DNA of 63,435 nucleotides from Candidatus Binataceae bacterium (GTDB lineage: Bacteria > Desulfobacterota > Binatia > Binatales > Binataceae): positions 1-63,435 of the forward strand of contig JASHOJ010000143.1 in the NCBI GenBank assembly GCA_030041155.1, given 5' to 3'. The notes beneath the pieces were generated by a model. The model was given only the letters and a program-made list of their open reading frames with translations. It was not told the origin of the DNA and ran no database searches. Of this stretch, positions 44,206 to 53,323 are shown one piece after another. The position numbers and the translations under genes are program-made. Each line of letters starts with the position of its first letter. The stretch's first letter is position 1.

Positions 44206-44655
44206 ATGAATGTCCAAGTGATTCTCAACGAAGACGTTCCCAACCTGGGACGGACGGGTGACGTCGTCAGAGTAAGAGCGGGCTTCGCACGCAATTACCT
44301 GCTGCCAAGAGCGCTTGCGGTGGAGGCAAATGCCCGCAATCTGCGCGCCTTTGAACATCAGAAGTCGATCGCGATGTTCAAGCGCGAACGGCAGAAGAAT
44401 CTTTCGCTCAGCCTCAAGGAGAGAGTCGAGGCCCTGGTGCTTGAGATCAAGGCGCGAGCCGGAGAAGAAGGCAAGCTGTTCGGCTCAGTTACCAATATTG
44501 ACGTCGAGCGCGCGCTCCGGGAAAAGGGGCTCTCGATCGAGCGGCGCAAAATCATTCTGCCCGAGCCGATCAAAGCGCTTGGTGAGTTCGCGGTCCCGGT
44601 CAAGCTCGACGCCGAAGTCGAAGCCACCGTGAAGCTCACGGTAACGGCGGAATAA
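44206..44655 (+). CDS. rplI: 50S ribosomal protein L9
   Basis: The 149-residue protein shows the L9 N-terminal RNA-binding domain (MNVQVILNEDVPNLGRTGD, RAGFARNYLLPRALAV), the long connecting helix and the C-terminal domain with KLFGSVTNIDVERALREKG. The ATG at 44206 gives the standard start; the frame is open further upstream in a shadow. It is the last gene of the ribosomal operon. Confidence 0.97.
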   Translation: MNVQVILNEDVPNLGRTGDVVRVRAGFARNYLLPRALAVEANARNLRAFEHQKSIAMFKRERQKNLSLSLKERVEALVLEIKARAGEEGKLFGSVTNIDVERALREKGLSIERRKIILPEPIKALGEFAVPVKLDAEVEATVKLTVTAE

Positions 44656-44669
44656 GGGATTTGCCCGAT

Positions 44670-45311
44670 ATGATTAAACTTTACGACTTCCTATCCTGTC
44701 CATACGGCCAAAAAGTCCGAATTGTGCTGGCGGAGAAAAGCCTGACCTATGATCTGATTCCCGTTGACCTCGCTCAGAGCGACCATCGCAAGCCCGAGTT
44801 TTTGCGGCTGAATCCGTTTGGCCGGGTGCCGGTGCTGGTGGACGAGGACACCACGATTTACGACTCGACGATCATCAACGAGTATCTGGAAGACGAATAT
44901 CCCGAGCCGCCGGTGCTGCCCGCAATCGGATCAAGCGCGATGCGGTCGCGGGCAAGATCGTTCGAGGATTTTGCCGACACCTCATTCACGCCGCAAATTG
45001 GCCAGTTAATCTCGGAAGTCGCCAAGCCCGAGGGTGAGCGCGATCAGAATCGGATCCAGCGCCTTCACCAGGGAGTCGAGCGGGTGCTGGTGTATCTCGA
45101 CCGCGAGCTGCAGCACGGACAGCCGTTTCTGGCGGGCGAGTTCTCGGTTGCTGACATCGCCTTTGCGCCCCGTCTGTTCGTGTTGAGCCATCTCGGAATA
45201 GACGCAGTGGCAAATCGGACGAATATCGACGCGTGGATGAAGCGGATGATGGAGCGTCCAAGCATTCGCACGCTACAGGGACTGGAAGCAGATCCGGTGT
45301 GCCCGGGTTGA
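44670..45311 (+). CDS. Glutathione S-transferase family protein
   Basis: The 213-residue protein has the thioredoxin-like N-terminal domain (KLYDFLSCPYGQKVRIVLAE with Ser/Cys at the catalytic position, NPFGRVPVLVDED and DSTIINEYLEDEYP for glutathione contacts) and an all-helical C-terminal domain (QPFLAGEFSVADIAFAPRLF). The family also includes SspA-like proteins that bind RNA polymerase; that option remains open. The ATG at 44670 is preferred to the TTG at 44661. It follows rplI by 14 bases, and a strong terminator lies downstream. Confidence 0.88.
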   Translation: MIKLYDFLSCPYGQKVRIVLAEKSLTYDLIPVDLAQSDHRKPEFLRLNPFGRVPVLVDEDTTIYDSTIINEYLEDEYPEPPVLPAIGSSAMRSRARSFEDFADTSFTPQIGQLISEVAKPEGERDQNRIQRLHQGVERVLVYLDRELQHGQPFLAGEFSVADIAFAPRLFVLSHLGIDAVANRTNIDAWMKRMMERPSIRTLQGLEADPVCPG

Positions 45312-45347
45312 GTGTGCGCACATCGGCAGGCGGTTCCAAACCGTACA

Positions 45348-45379
45348 AAAGAGCCGTGCGGGTAACCACACGGCTCTTT
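45348..45379. terminator. Bidirectional Rho-independent terminator
   Basis: AAAGAGCCGTG (45348-45358) and CACGGCTCTTT (45369-45379) form a perfect 11-bp stem with a 10-base loop. A-tract and T-tract flanks make it symmetrical, so it can end both the plus-strand GST transcript and the minus-strand gene that stops at 45441. Confidence 0.92.
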
Positions 45380-45440
45380 CGGTTTGGGACTTGCGGATCT
45401 GGTGACGGAAGACGGAGTCTAGCCTAAAGTCTCGCCCGGA

Positions 45441-45737
45441 TTAATAGCGTGAATCGCCAAACAGGTCCTCGTCGTCGCGGGTGCTCGGGCCGATTCCGGT
45501 AATCCGGAACATCAGCTTGGCGGCAAACAGCTTGTCCCCAATCCGTCCCTGGGGCTTCAGAAATCCGCCGTGGCGGCGGCATTTTGGACAGGCAATCGAA
45601 CCGCTGAGCATGCTCGCGTTTTCGGCGGTAATTCTTAGATCGAATGTGACTCCACATCCGGGATTTTGACAGGTCGTACGATAAACCACTCCGCGTCCGG
45701 TGGTGCTCGTTTCAGTTCTGGCCGTAGCTGTATGCAT
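45441..45737 (-). CDS. Small zinc-ribbon protein
   Basis: The 98-residue protein has two Cys pairs (CQNPGC and CPKC) spaced as in a zinc ribbon, with a Thr-rich N-terminus and an acidic tail (STRDDEDLFGDSRY). No named family is recognised. AGGAAAG six bases before the ATG at 45737 supports this start over the GTG at 45752. Its 5' untranslated region can form an AGAACC/GGTTCT hairpin. Confidence 0.7.
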   Translation of the reverse strand: MHTATARTETSTTGRGVVYRTTCQNPGCGVTFDLRITAENASMLSGSIACPKCRRHGGFLKPQGRIGDKLFAAKLMFRITGIGPSTRDDEDLFGDSRY

Positions 45738-46118
45738 CGCTTCTTTCCTCACTTCCAGGAAGAACCCGCGGTTCTCCTTATTCGTTCCGGAAGAATTAGA
45801 CGTAAAATCTTGTAAAACGTTTCAAGCAAGCCGCATGCCTTGGCCGGTCAGGCGCTCAAAGTGGACCAAAATCCTTTGATTTCGGCCCTCTACGCGAGTG
45901 GGCCGGTATTCTTTTGCACACATACGGCGCTACATCCGCTGGGAAAAGATGCGTCTTTTGCTACAGTTCGTGTTACATCCGCAGCATTTGCGCAGCGAGC
46001 GACACGCGCTGCTCAGCAAGTAAGCAGACTTTATCGACGGCGCACGTGACCCTATACTCGGAAAGACGGCGCTCTGTAGCTCGGGAAGCGAGGGTTTGAG
46101 GAACGGGATCGTGCTTGC
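45738..46118. promoter_or_regulatory. Divergent regulatory region before glgC
   Basis: This 381-base gap has no credible gene. It contains a hairpin AGAACC-CGC-GGTTCT (45761-45775) in the leader of the zinc-ribbon gene and a good -10 hexamer TATACT (46053-46058) reading toward glgC without a clear -35. The middle is AT-richer than the flanks. Confidence 0.4.
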
Positions 46119-47357
46119 ATGAAGACACTGGCGCTTGTGATGGCGGGGGGACAAGGCACCCGGCTGCATCCATTGACCAAGGAACGCGCCAAGCCCGCGG
46201 TTCCATTTGGTGGTAAATACAGGATCGTCGATTTCGTCCTGTCGAACCTGATTAACTCCGGCATCTACGCCATCTACGTTCTGGTCCAGTTCCGCTCGCA
46301 ATCTTTGATCGAGCATCTAAAGGATGGCTGGCAGTTCGGCGGGATGCTGCCTGACCATTTCGTGATTCCGGTGCCGGCGCAGATGCGCCTAGGAGAATCC
46401 TGGTACCAGGGGACGGCGGACGCAATTTTTCAGAATCTGAACCTGATTGACGACCTGAGACCCGACCTGGTCGCGGTGTTTGGCGCGGATCACGTCTACC
46501 GGATGGACATCCAGCAGATGATCGAGTTTCACTTAGAGCGAAAAGCCGCGGTTTCAGTTGCAACGCTGCCGGTCGGTCTGGACGAAGCCGACCAATTTGG
46601 CATCCTTTCGGTTGATTCGGGTTTGCGGGTGGTGCAGTTTCTCGAGAAGCCGAAGAACCTAACCACCTCTATGCCTGGCGCGCCCGGGAAGTGCCTCGCA
46701 TCGATGGGCAATTATCTGTTCGATCCGGAGATACTGCGCGCCTCGCTCATCGATGATTCGACCCATCCTGACAGCCAGCATGATTTTGGGCATGACCTCC
46801 TGCCCAAGCTTATCGAACGAGTTCCCGTGTATGCCTACAATTTTATGACCAATCGGATCCGCGGCGACTCGGAAGTAAATCTGAGTTACTGGCGTGATGT
46901 CGGGACGCTGGACGCCTATTATGAGGCGAATATGGACCTGCGCGACGCCCGGCCACATCTTAACCTGTACAATCCGAGTTGGCCGCTGCGCACCGCCTAT
47001 TACGACCAGCCGCCCGCGAAGTTTGTGTTCGATGAGGACCGACGGCGGGGCACCGCACTGCATTCGGTGGTTTCGGAGGGCTGTATCGTCTCAGGGGGGA
47101 CGGTTCGAAACTGCGTGCTCGGCCGTAGCGTTTTCATCCATTCCTACAGCAGCGTGGAAGACTCGGTTATCATGGACTATGCGGAAATCGGCAGGAACGC
47201 GCGGGTGCGGCGGGCGATTATCGACAAGAACGTCTATGTGCCGGATGGCGAGGAGATTGGCTATGACCTCGAGCGCGATCGCCGGCGGTTTTTCGTAAGC
47301 GACTCCGGCCTGGTTGTCATTCCCAAGGCCCCCAAACGAGAACATCGCCTTGGCTGA
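46119..47357 (+). CDS. glgC: Glucose-1-phosphate adenylyltransferase
   Basis: GlgC makes ADP-glucose for glycogen synthesis. The 412-residue protein has the nucleotide motif LVMAGGQGTRLHPLTKERAK, PFGGKYRIVDF, the substrate and catalytic stretches WYQGTADAIFQNL, VFGADHVYRMD and FLEKPKN, SYWRDVGTLDAYYEAN, and the C-terminal left-handed beta-helix (residues about 300-395) with IIDKNVYVPDG. Allosteric control by sugar phosphates is usual in the family. No other glg gene is adjacent. Confidence 0.96.
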   Translation: MKTLALVMAGGQGTRLHPLTKERAKPAVPFGGKYRIVDFVLSNLINSGIYAIYVLVQFRSQSLIEHLKDGWQFGGMLPDHFVIPVPAQMRLGESWYQGTADAIFQNLNLIDDLRPDLVAVFGADHVYRMDIQQMIEFHLERKAAVSVATLPVGLDEADQFGILSVDSGLRVVQFLEKPKNLTTSMPGAPGKCLASMGNYLFDPEILRASLIDDSTHPDSQHDFGHDLLPKLIERVPVYAYNFMTNRIRGDSEVNLSYWRDVGTLDAYYEANMDLRDARPHLNLYNPSWPLRTAYYDQPPAKFVFDEDRRRGTALHSVVSEGCIVSGGTVRNCVLGRSVFIHSYSSVEDSVIMDYAEIGRNARVRRAIIDKNVYVPDGEEIGYDLERDRRRFFVSDSGLVVIPKAPKREHRLG

Positions 47358-47364
47358 TATCCGG

Positions 47365-48483
47365 ATGGGACCGCCAGAGGTAGCCGGCTTGAAGCCGGAG
47401 ATTGCCACAGATGCCACGCCTGATGCTCCGCTTCCGAGCCGAGCGGACGCGCCCCCGGCTGTACGCGGTCTGCCAATGGCGCGGCCTATCCGTTCTGCGC
47501 GGCTCAAGCTGAGTTTCGGGACGCGGATTGGATTCTGGCTGATGGTGGCGCTGCTGCATCTGCTCAGCCTGATTCCGGACTTCGTCCTGGTGAGAATTGG
47601 CGCGCTGTGTGGGTATGTGGGCTATCTGCTCGACCGGCGGCACATCCGAATTGGGCTCAAAAATCTGGAAATTGCGTTTCCCGACAAGAGCCTGGCCGAG
47701 CGCCGCCGCATCCTTCGCACCTCCTATGTAAACCTGGGACGCAGCGGCGCGGAATACGTTCGGCTGGGCGGATTTTTCTATCGCCGGCTTGGGAAGCGAG
47801 TCAGGTACCACAACCTGGAGTATTGGAACGATGTGGCGGCTCGATATCCAGGCAAAGGAATTCTAGTCCTGGGAGCGCATTTCGGAAATTTCGAACTGAA
47901 CCTGTGCGCTCATGCACTGCATGGCTACCAGGTATCGATCGTGCACCACACGCAAAGATTTCTCGCCGGCGATGCGCTCATGACATTCGTGCGCGAACGC
48001 GCGGGGGTTGAGGTTATCCGCAAGCACTCGGCCGCGCGCGCGGTTTTGAGAGCTCTCAAAGCGGGAGATCTGGTCGTGATTCCATTCGATCAGAACGCGA
48101 AACGCAGCGAAGCTGTCTTCGTTCCATTTTTCGGAGAGATGGCCGCGACCGTGGGTGGCGTCGCGCGATTGGCTCTGATCTCAGAAGCTCCGGTCGTGCC
48201 GGTATTTATCATCCGGGACCCGAATAACCGGACCCACTGCATCAGGATCCTGGAAGAAATATCGGTGCAGCGGACCGGAAATACCGACGCAGACGTCGCG
48301 GAGAACACACGACACTTTCTCAAGTCGATTGAAGATTTGGTGCGGCTTTATCCGGAACAATTCCTGTGGACTCACCGGCGTTTTCGCACTCGTCCGCGCG
48401 GTGCGCCGCTGATCTACGACTGGGAACCGCGCCGAGCGACAGCATTAAGCGGCGCGGCTTCGCGCGCCCGCCAGCCGTCCTAG
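47365..48483 (+). CDS. Lysophospholipid acyltransferase, LpxL/HtrB-like lipid A acyltransferase
   Basis: The protein has a membrane anchor (GFWLMVALLHLLSLIPDFVL), the catalytic HFGNFE (HX4D/E motif), VIPFDQNAKRSEAVFVPFFG and PVVPVFIIRD, typical of late acyltransferases that add secondary chains to lipid A. Family members are about 300 aa; from the ATG at 47365 it is 372 aa with a Pro/Ala-rich N-terminal tail. The ATG at 47476 (335 aa) may be the true start. Its 3' end overlaps the convergent CPBP gene by 39 bases. Confidence 0.88.
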   Translation: MGPPEVAGLKPEIATDATPDAPLPSRADAPPAVRGLPMARPIRSARLKLSFGTRIGFWLMVALLHLLSLIPDFVLVRIGALCGYVGYLLDRRHIRIGLKNLEIAFPDKSLAERRRILRTSYVNLGRSGAEYVRLGGFFYRRLGKRVRYHNLEYWNDVAARYPGKGILVLGAHFGNFELNLCAHALHGYQVSIVHHTQRFLAGDALMTFVRERAGVEVIRKHSAARAVLRALKAGDLVVIPFDQNAKRSEAVFVPFFGEMAATVGGVARLALISEAPVVPVFIIRDPNNRTHCIRILEEISVQRTGNTDADVAENTRHFLKSIEDLVRLYPEQFLWTHRRFRTRPRGAPLIYDWEPRRATALSGAASRARQPS

Positions 48484-49320
48484 GACACCCAATATGATAA
48501 GCGCCGCGATCCAGGCCGCCGCGCCGCTAATCAGCGCCTGATGACCCCATCCGGCGAGCCATCCGGGCAGAATGGCGCGTCCGGCTATCAGTTTCGGCCA
48601 CAGTTTCGAGCCGAGTACAAATCCGGAATGCAGCCCGATCGAGAAGTAGACCGATCCGGTGAGCACGTAGGCCTCGGCCAGCACGACACCGAGAAGGAAC
48701 AGTCCGATCAGGGTGGGAATCGCCGTGGCGGGATGCGCCAATTGATTGCCGCATTGCGCGAGCGTCCGTATTCCGGCGGACATGTTGAGACCGGTCAGAT
48801 AGAAGCGGGCAGGCGAGCGTACCAGATGCGCGACGGCATAGATTGCGGAGCTTAGAATCAGTGCGCCAGTGCGGCCGAAATCGCTCGTCATTCCACCAAA
48901 CAGGAATGCGCGAAAAAAAGCCTCCTCAATAATTCCGATGACTATCGCGGAAGCGAGATACTTCGGCAGCAAAGCCGCGATGCGCGCCGTATCGCCGCCG
49001 CGAGCGCCCAGAGCCAGCGATGCGCCAAACAGCAGCATCATCACGATCAGAGCCACCACGAAACCTCGGATCGCGCGAACGACACCCGCAGCCGGGCCCC
49101 GAAAACCGGAGCGCAACAAAGCAATCAATCGGAGCGGCCGAGCGGCAATTACGATCGCGGCGAGCAGCGTTACCATCACGACCCGGTCGAAGATGCGAGG
49201 GAACGGAAATCTGTAGCCCATCGCGGCAACCGCCGCAGCCGCGAATGGCGCAATCAGGACCGCGGCGCCGAGTCCCGCGAGCAGTGCGATCGCAAATTTG
49301 AGCGTGAACGAGTGTCGCAT
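48445..49320 (-). CDS. CPBP family intramembrane metalloprotease
   Basis: The 291-residue protein has about eight membrane spans and the family motifs EEAFFRAFLFG (the EExxxR type), AVAHLV and IGLHSGF, which carry the glutamates and histidines of the active site. Such proteins process membrane proteins or prenylated-type substrates and include bacteriocin self-immunity proteins. The substrate is unknown. It overlaps the acyltransferase gene tail to tail by 39 bases. Confidence 0.88.
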   Translation of the reverse strand: MRHSFTLKFAIALLAGLGAAVLIAPFAAAAVAAMGYRFPFPRIFDRVVMVTLLAAIVIAARPLRLIALLRSGFRGPAAGVVRAIRGFVVALIVMMLLFGASLALGARGGDTARIAALLPKYLASAIVIGIIEEAFFRAFLFGGMTSDFGRTGALILSSAIYAVAHLVRSPARFYLTGLNMSAGIRTLAQCGNQLAHPATAIPTLIGLFLLGVVLAEAYVLTGSVYFSIGLHSGFVLGSKLWPKLIAGRAILPGWLAGWGHQALISGAAAWIAALIILGVLGRLAGARSRAA

Positions 49321-49411
49321 CTCGGATATTGCCGGCTTTTGCCTGCACCGACGCTTACCGATAGCGCGCCTGCTTGCAAGCGGTGACGCCTTCGGCCGGT
49401 ATGCGGATTAT

Positions 49412-50143
49412 CTAACGCGTGCGTTCCGGGTCCCGCTGCGGCTCGATTACGATCTCGACCGGACATGACCGCGCCGGCGCGCGAACGATCTGGAGCACCG
49501 CCTCCGCGATATCGCCCGGCGCAAGCATCGCGGCGCGATCGAGCCTTTTGCTGGGCGGAATCAATGCGGTGTCGACCAGCCCAGGCACGATCACCGACAC
49601 TTTGATTCCCGCCTGCCGCAACTCGGCGAATGCGGCATGAGTAAACGCGATAAGGCCGGCTTTTGCCGCGGCGTAAACCGCCTCTCCTGCGGGAGTTTTG
49701 CGCGCCGCCAGCGACGCGACATTGATGATTGCGCCAGATCCCTGCGCCGCCATCCGCGTTGCGACAATCCGCGCCAGTGCAATAGGAGCGCGCAGATTCA
49801 CCGACAGGATGCGGTCGACGTACTCTTCGCTCATCTTTTGAAACGACGTTCGGGGCGGCGCCCATCCCGCATTATTCACCAGCAGGTCGATGCGCCCGTA
49901 ATGATCGAACGCGGTCGTTATCAGCGCCTGGTAGGAGTCGCGATTAGCGAGGTCGAGCAGAACGATCAGCGAGCGCTCAGCGCCGAGCCCGGTCATCCTG
50001 CGAGTTTCGTTCAGTTCCTGGTCCGAGCGAGCCGCCAGACACAGCGCGAAGCCCTCGCGGGCCAGCGCACCGGCGATCGCGCGGCCGATTCCCCGGCCCG
50101 CGCCGGTGATGACGGCAACTTTTTCAGCATTGATATCAGGCAA
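49412..50143 (-). CDS. Short-chain dehydrogenase/reductase
   Basis: The 243-residue classical SDR has the cofactor motif TGAGRGIGRAIAG, NNAG at about 92, catalytic Ser in INVASLAARK and YAAAK (Tyr and Lys). It is likely an NAD(P)H-dependent oxidoreductase of unknown substrate, of the FabG/3-oxoacyl reductase kind. The start is a TTG; no ATG precedes the nucleotide-binding motif in frame. It is divergent from the phosphomannomutase gene. Confidence 0.9.
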   Translation of the reverse strand: MPDINAEKVAVITGAGRGIGRAIAGALAREGFALCLAARSDQELNETRRMTGLGAERSLIVLLDLANRDSYQALITTAFDHYGRIDLLVNNAGWAPPRTSFQKMSEEYVDRILSVNLRAPIALARIVATRMAAQGSGAIINVASLAARKTPAGEAVYAAAKAGLIAFTHAAFAELRQAGIKVSVIVPGLVDTALIPPSKRLDRAAMLAPGDIAEAVLQIVRAPARSCPVEIVIEPQRDPERTR

Positions 50144-50300
50144 GCGGAAATAAACCTTTCAGCCGTCGCTTGGCCACTTGCGCAGGACGGCGGAGTTGCC
50201 CAGACTGCTTCTCGCAACCCGGATCGTGCCGGGAAGCATAATCATACACCTCGCGTCTCGAGGGTTTGAGAGGGCGGAACGGGAGGGCAGAGGAGAGCGA

Positions 50301-51656
50301 ATGAACGCGCAGGTCTTTCGCGAATACGACATCCGCGGCGTCGTCGAAACCGATTTTGACGACGACTTCATCTGCGATCTCGGACGCGCATATGCGACCA
50401 TCCTTCATCGCGCCGGAAAGAAGACCATCAGCATCGGCCGCGACTGCCGTCTCTCATCGCCTTCGCTTCACGATCGGCTGCTGGAAGGCATCCTGCCGAG
50501 CGGAATTGAGGTTATCGACATCGGGGTGGTACCGACGCCGCTTTCGTATTTTTCGGTCGCTCACTGGAAACTCGATGGGGGCGTGATGATCACCGGCAGC
50601 CACAATGCCGCTGAGTACAACGGCTTCAAACTCGGAGTGGGACCCTCAACCATCTTTGGCGATCAGATCCAGGAAGTGCGCAGGATAATCGAGAAGCGCG
50701 ATTTTATTGGCGGCAAGAGGCCGGGAAAAATCTCCGAGCGTTCGATACTTCCCGAGTACGGCGCTTTCATCAATGCAAATTTCAAGTTGCGCCGGGGCAT
50801 GAAAGTCGCCCTTGACGGCGGTAATGGATGCGGCGGGGTGGTGGCGGAGCCGCTAATGAAACAGCAGGGCCTTGATGTAAAGGGATTGTTCATCGAGATG
50901 GATGGGCGCTTTCCAAACCATCATCCCGATCCGACGGTCGAGGAGAACATGCGTCATCTCAAGGCCGCAGTGCACGACTTCGAAGCGGAAATCGGGATCG
51001 CTTACGACGGCGACGCGGATCGAGTCGGCGCGGTCGATGAACACGGCCGTATCGTATGGGGTGACGAGCTGATGGTTGCATTCTCACGGAATATTCTCGA
51101 AAGCCATCCCGGCGCCGCGATTATCGGCGATGTCAAATGCTCAAGCCGCATGTACGAAGATATCGCCCGCCATGGCGGCCGGCCGATCATGTGGAAGACC
51201 GGGCATTCGCTTATCAAGAGCAAGCTCAAGGAGGAGCATGCGGCGCTGGCGGGAGAGATGAGCGGGCACATGTTCTTTGCCGATCGCTATTTCGGCTTCG
51301 ATGATGCGATTTACGCTTCGTTTCGGATTCTCGAAATCGTAAGCCAGCAGCGCCGCGGCCTGGCTGCGATTCTCGCCGACCTTCCTCCAAGTGTCGCGAC
51401 TCCGGAGATCAGGCTGGATTGCCCTGATGATCGAAAGTTCGACACAGTTCGGCGGGCCGCGGAATATTTTCGCGCCCACTACGATGTGATCGAGATCGAT
51501 GGAGTCAGGGTGAATTTCAAGGATGGTTGGGGTCTGGTGCGCGCTTCCAACACTCAGCCCGCCCTTGTGATGCGCTTCGAAGCGCAGAATGCGGCGCGGC
51601 TGGCCGAAATTCGTTCGCTGTTCGAGAGCAAACTTAAGAAATTGGGCGCGCTGTAG
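50301..51656 (+). CDS. Phosphomannomutase/phosphoglucomutase
   Basis: This alpha-D-phosphohexomutase (451 aa) interconverts 6- and 1-phosphates of mannose or glucose. It has the phospho-Ser100 loop GVMITGSHNAAEYNGFK, metal loop YDGDADRVGAVDE, sugar-binding GEMSGHMFFAD and phosphate-binding RASNTQPALVMRFEA, the AlgC type. The start at 50301 (MNAQVFREYDIRG) follows GGAGAG. With the next gene, three bases away, it supplies GDP-mannose for glycans. Confidence 0.93.
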   Translation: MNAQVFREYDIRGVVETDFDDDFICDLGRAYATILHRAGKKTISIGRDCRLSSPSLHDRLLEGILPSGIEVIDIGVVPTPLSYFSVAHWKLDGGVMITGSHNAAEYNGFKLGVGPSTIFGDQIQEVRRIIEKRDFIGGKRPGKISERSILPEYGAFINANFKLRRGMKVALDGGNGCGGVVAEPLMKQQGLDVKGLFIEMDGRFPNHHPDPTVEENMRHLKAAVHDFEAEIGIAYDGDADRVGAVDEHGRIVWGDELMVAFSRNILESHPGAAIIGDVKCSSRMYEDIARHGGRPIMWKTGHSLIKSKLKEEHAALAGEMSGHMFFADRYFGFDDAIYASFRILEIVSQQRRGLAAILADLPPSVATPEIRLDCPDDRKFDTVRRAAEYFRAHYDVIEIDGVRVNFKDGWGLVRASNTQPALVMRFEAQNAARLAEIRSLFESKLKKLGAL

Positions 51657-51658
51657 GA

Positions 51659-52714
51659 ATGACGCGGCGCGCACCGCTGTCGGCGCTGATTATTGCGGGA
51701 GGCCGAGGAACCCGTTTCTGGCCTTGCAGCCGCGAGAAATCACCCAAGCCGCTTTTCCGCGCTGACGGCAGTCAGACCCTGCTCGCCGCAACCATTGCCC
51801 GCACGCTCGGACTGGTGCCTCGCGACCGGATCTTCGTGCTGGTCGCCAAGTCGCACGCACGAGCATTTCGCCGCGCGATTCGAGGACTCATCTCGCCACG
51901 CAACCTGATTATCGAGCCGGCCGCGCGAGGCACGGCGGTAGCGATCGCGTTCGGTGTCGCAACCATAGAGCATCGCATCGGGCCCGGCGTGGTCGCGGTC
52001 ATGCCGGCGGACCATTTGATCGAAACCGCGTCGCAGTTTCGCTTAACGATTGCGCAAGCGGCCTCGCTTGCGGCTAAGCACGCCTCGATTGTAGTAATTG
52101 GCATTCCTCCCACCCGGGCGGAGCCGGGCTTCGGCTATCAGAAGATCGGCCCTGCGATCGACCACGGGTTCAAGGTCGATCGATTCGTCGAGAAACCGCG
52201 GATTGCGCTCGCGCGACGAATGGTGCGCTCCGGGCAATTCTTGTGGAACGCCGGGATGTTCGTGCTCGATTCGCGAACGCTGGACGCCGAGTTGCGCGCC
52301 CATAGTCCGCGGCTTGCCAGTGGCGTGCGCGCGATGACGGGCGCGCCGGACTCAGTTATCGCGCGATCGTACAAGCGCCTGAACTTCGATTCGTTCGATC
52401 GCGAGGTAGTGGAGCGAAGCTCGAACGTGCTTGGAGTGCGCGCACGCTTTCGATGGCATGACGTGGGATCATGGGAGGGGCTGTGGGAGGCGCTGGGAAA
52501 CAAGGAGGCTATAACCCGCGGCAACGCAATCGCTATCGATTCCCGGCGAATCTTTGCACAATCGGACTCGCGGCTGATGGTGCTGTTTGGGGTCGAGGAC
52601 ATTATCGCGGTGGACGCTGGCGACGCTATCCTGATCGCGCATCGTTCCCGCTCGGACTCGATTCGGGAAGTGACCCGCGAACTCGAACGGCGCGGGATGT
52701 CGCGGTATTTGTGA
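51659..52714 (+). CDS. manC: Mannose-1-phosphate guanylyltransferase
   Basis: The 351-residue nucleotidyltransferase makes GDP-mannose from GTP and mannose 1-phosphate. It has GGRGTRFWPCSREKSPKPL, VVAVMPADHLI, FVEKP, FLWNAGMFV and WHDVGSWEGLWE, all ManC-type. There is no C-terminal phosphomannose isomerase domain, so it is the short form. It lies three bases after the mutase gene, which supplies its substrate. Confidence 0.92.
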   Translation: MTRRAPLSALIIAGGRGTRFWPCSREKSPKPLFRADGSQTLLAATIARTLGLVPRDRIFVLVAKSHARAFRRAIRGLISPRNLIIEPAARGTAVAIAFGVATIEHRIGPGVVAVMPADHLIETASQFRLTIAQAASLAAKHASIVVIGIPPTRAEPGFGYQKIGPAIDHGFKVDRFVEKPRIALARRMVRSGQFLWNAGMFVLDSRTLDAELRAHSPRLASGVRAMTGAPDSVIARSYKRLNFDSFDREVVERSSNVLGVRARFRWHDVGSWEGLWEALGNKEAITRGNAIAIDSRRIFAQSDSRLMVLFGVEDIIAVDAGDAILIAHRSRSDSIREVTRELERRGMSRYL

Positions 52715-52733
52715 AAGCGCCGCCGAAGCTCGG

Positions 52734-53192
52734 CTAGTCGAGCGCCATCGAGTCGCATCTGAGCACGATCTTGCGCAGCTCGCTCTCATGCTCCAGGTCT
52801 TCGCCCGCTATGGTAGTCATAAGCCGTGCCGCGGCCGTATCGAGAGATTCCCAGCGAATCGCGCAAACTCGCAGTCCGCTCGCGATCGCGCTCAGAAGGA
52901 TCAGGTCGCGGCTGAGGCGCTCCCAGTTATTCGCGCCCTCGCCGGACTCGGACTGTGGAGGGCGAGGCGACGCACCGCGATCGAGCAGGAGTTTTCGAAG
53001 ACGATCGAAATGGTCCGCCTCCTTGTCGGCGAGCGAGCTCACCCGCGCCTCTATCGCGGGATACGTGCATCGCGCGGCGTGCCGCCGCAAGCGCTCCACA
53101 AGCGCCTGCTTGCGTCCAACAAGCTCCGCCAACTCCGAAAGAGGCGGCTTCTCCATTTGTGCGGAAGGCCCGCGTCGCGAGAACAATCCCAT
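52734..53192 (-). CDS. Hypothetical helical protein, possibly ferritin-like
   Basis: The 152-residue product is predicted to be all helical, with an N-terminal basic segment (MGLFSRRG). Two helices carry Glu/His patterns, SLADKEADHFDRLRKLL and TIAGEDLEHESELRKI, reminiscent of ExxH metal ligands in ferritin-like bundles. This is pattern-based only. Alternative ATGs at 53228 and 53156 exist. It is convergent with manC, 19 bases away. Confidence 0.55.
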   Translation of the reverse strand: MGLFSRRGPSAQMEKPPLSELAELVGRKQALVERLRRHAARCTYPAIEARVSSLADKEADHFDRLRKLLLDRGASPRPPQSESGEGANNWERLSRDLILLSAIASGLRVCAIRWESLDTAAARLMTTIAGEDLEHESELRKIVLRCDSMALD

Positions 53193-53323
53193 TGCTGATT
53201 CCGTCGCATTACGTACAAGCTTGAGCATCGGTCTTCAAGACGGCACACTTCTCAACTGAAGCATGATCGCCGGTTCTTCGCGGCTCAAATCGCGCGATGG
53301 ATAACGGGTCGAGGCGAATTTTC

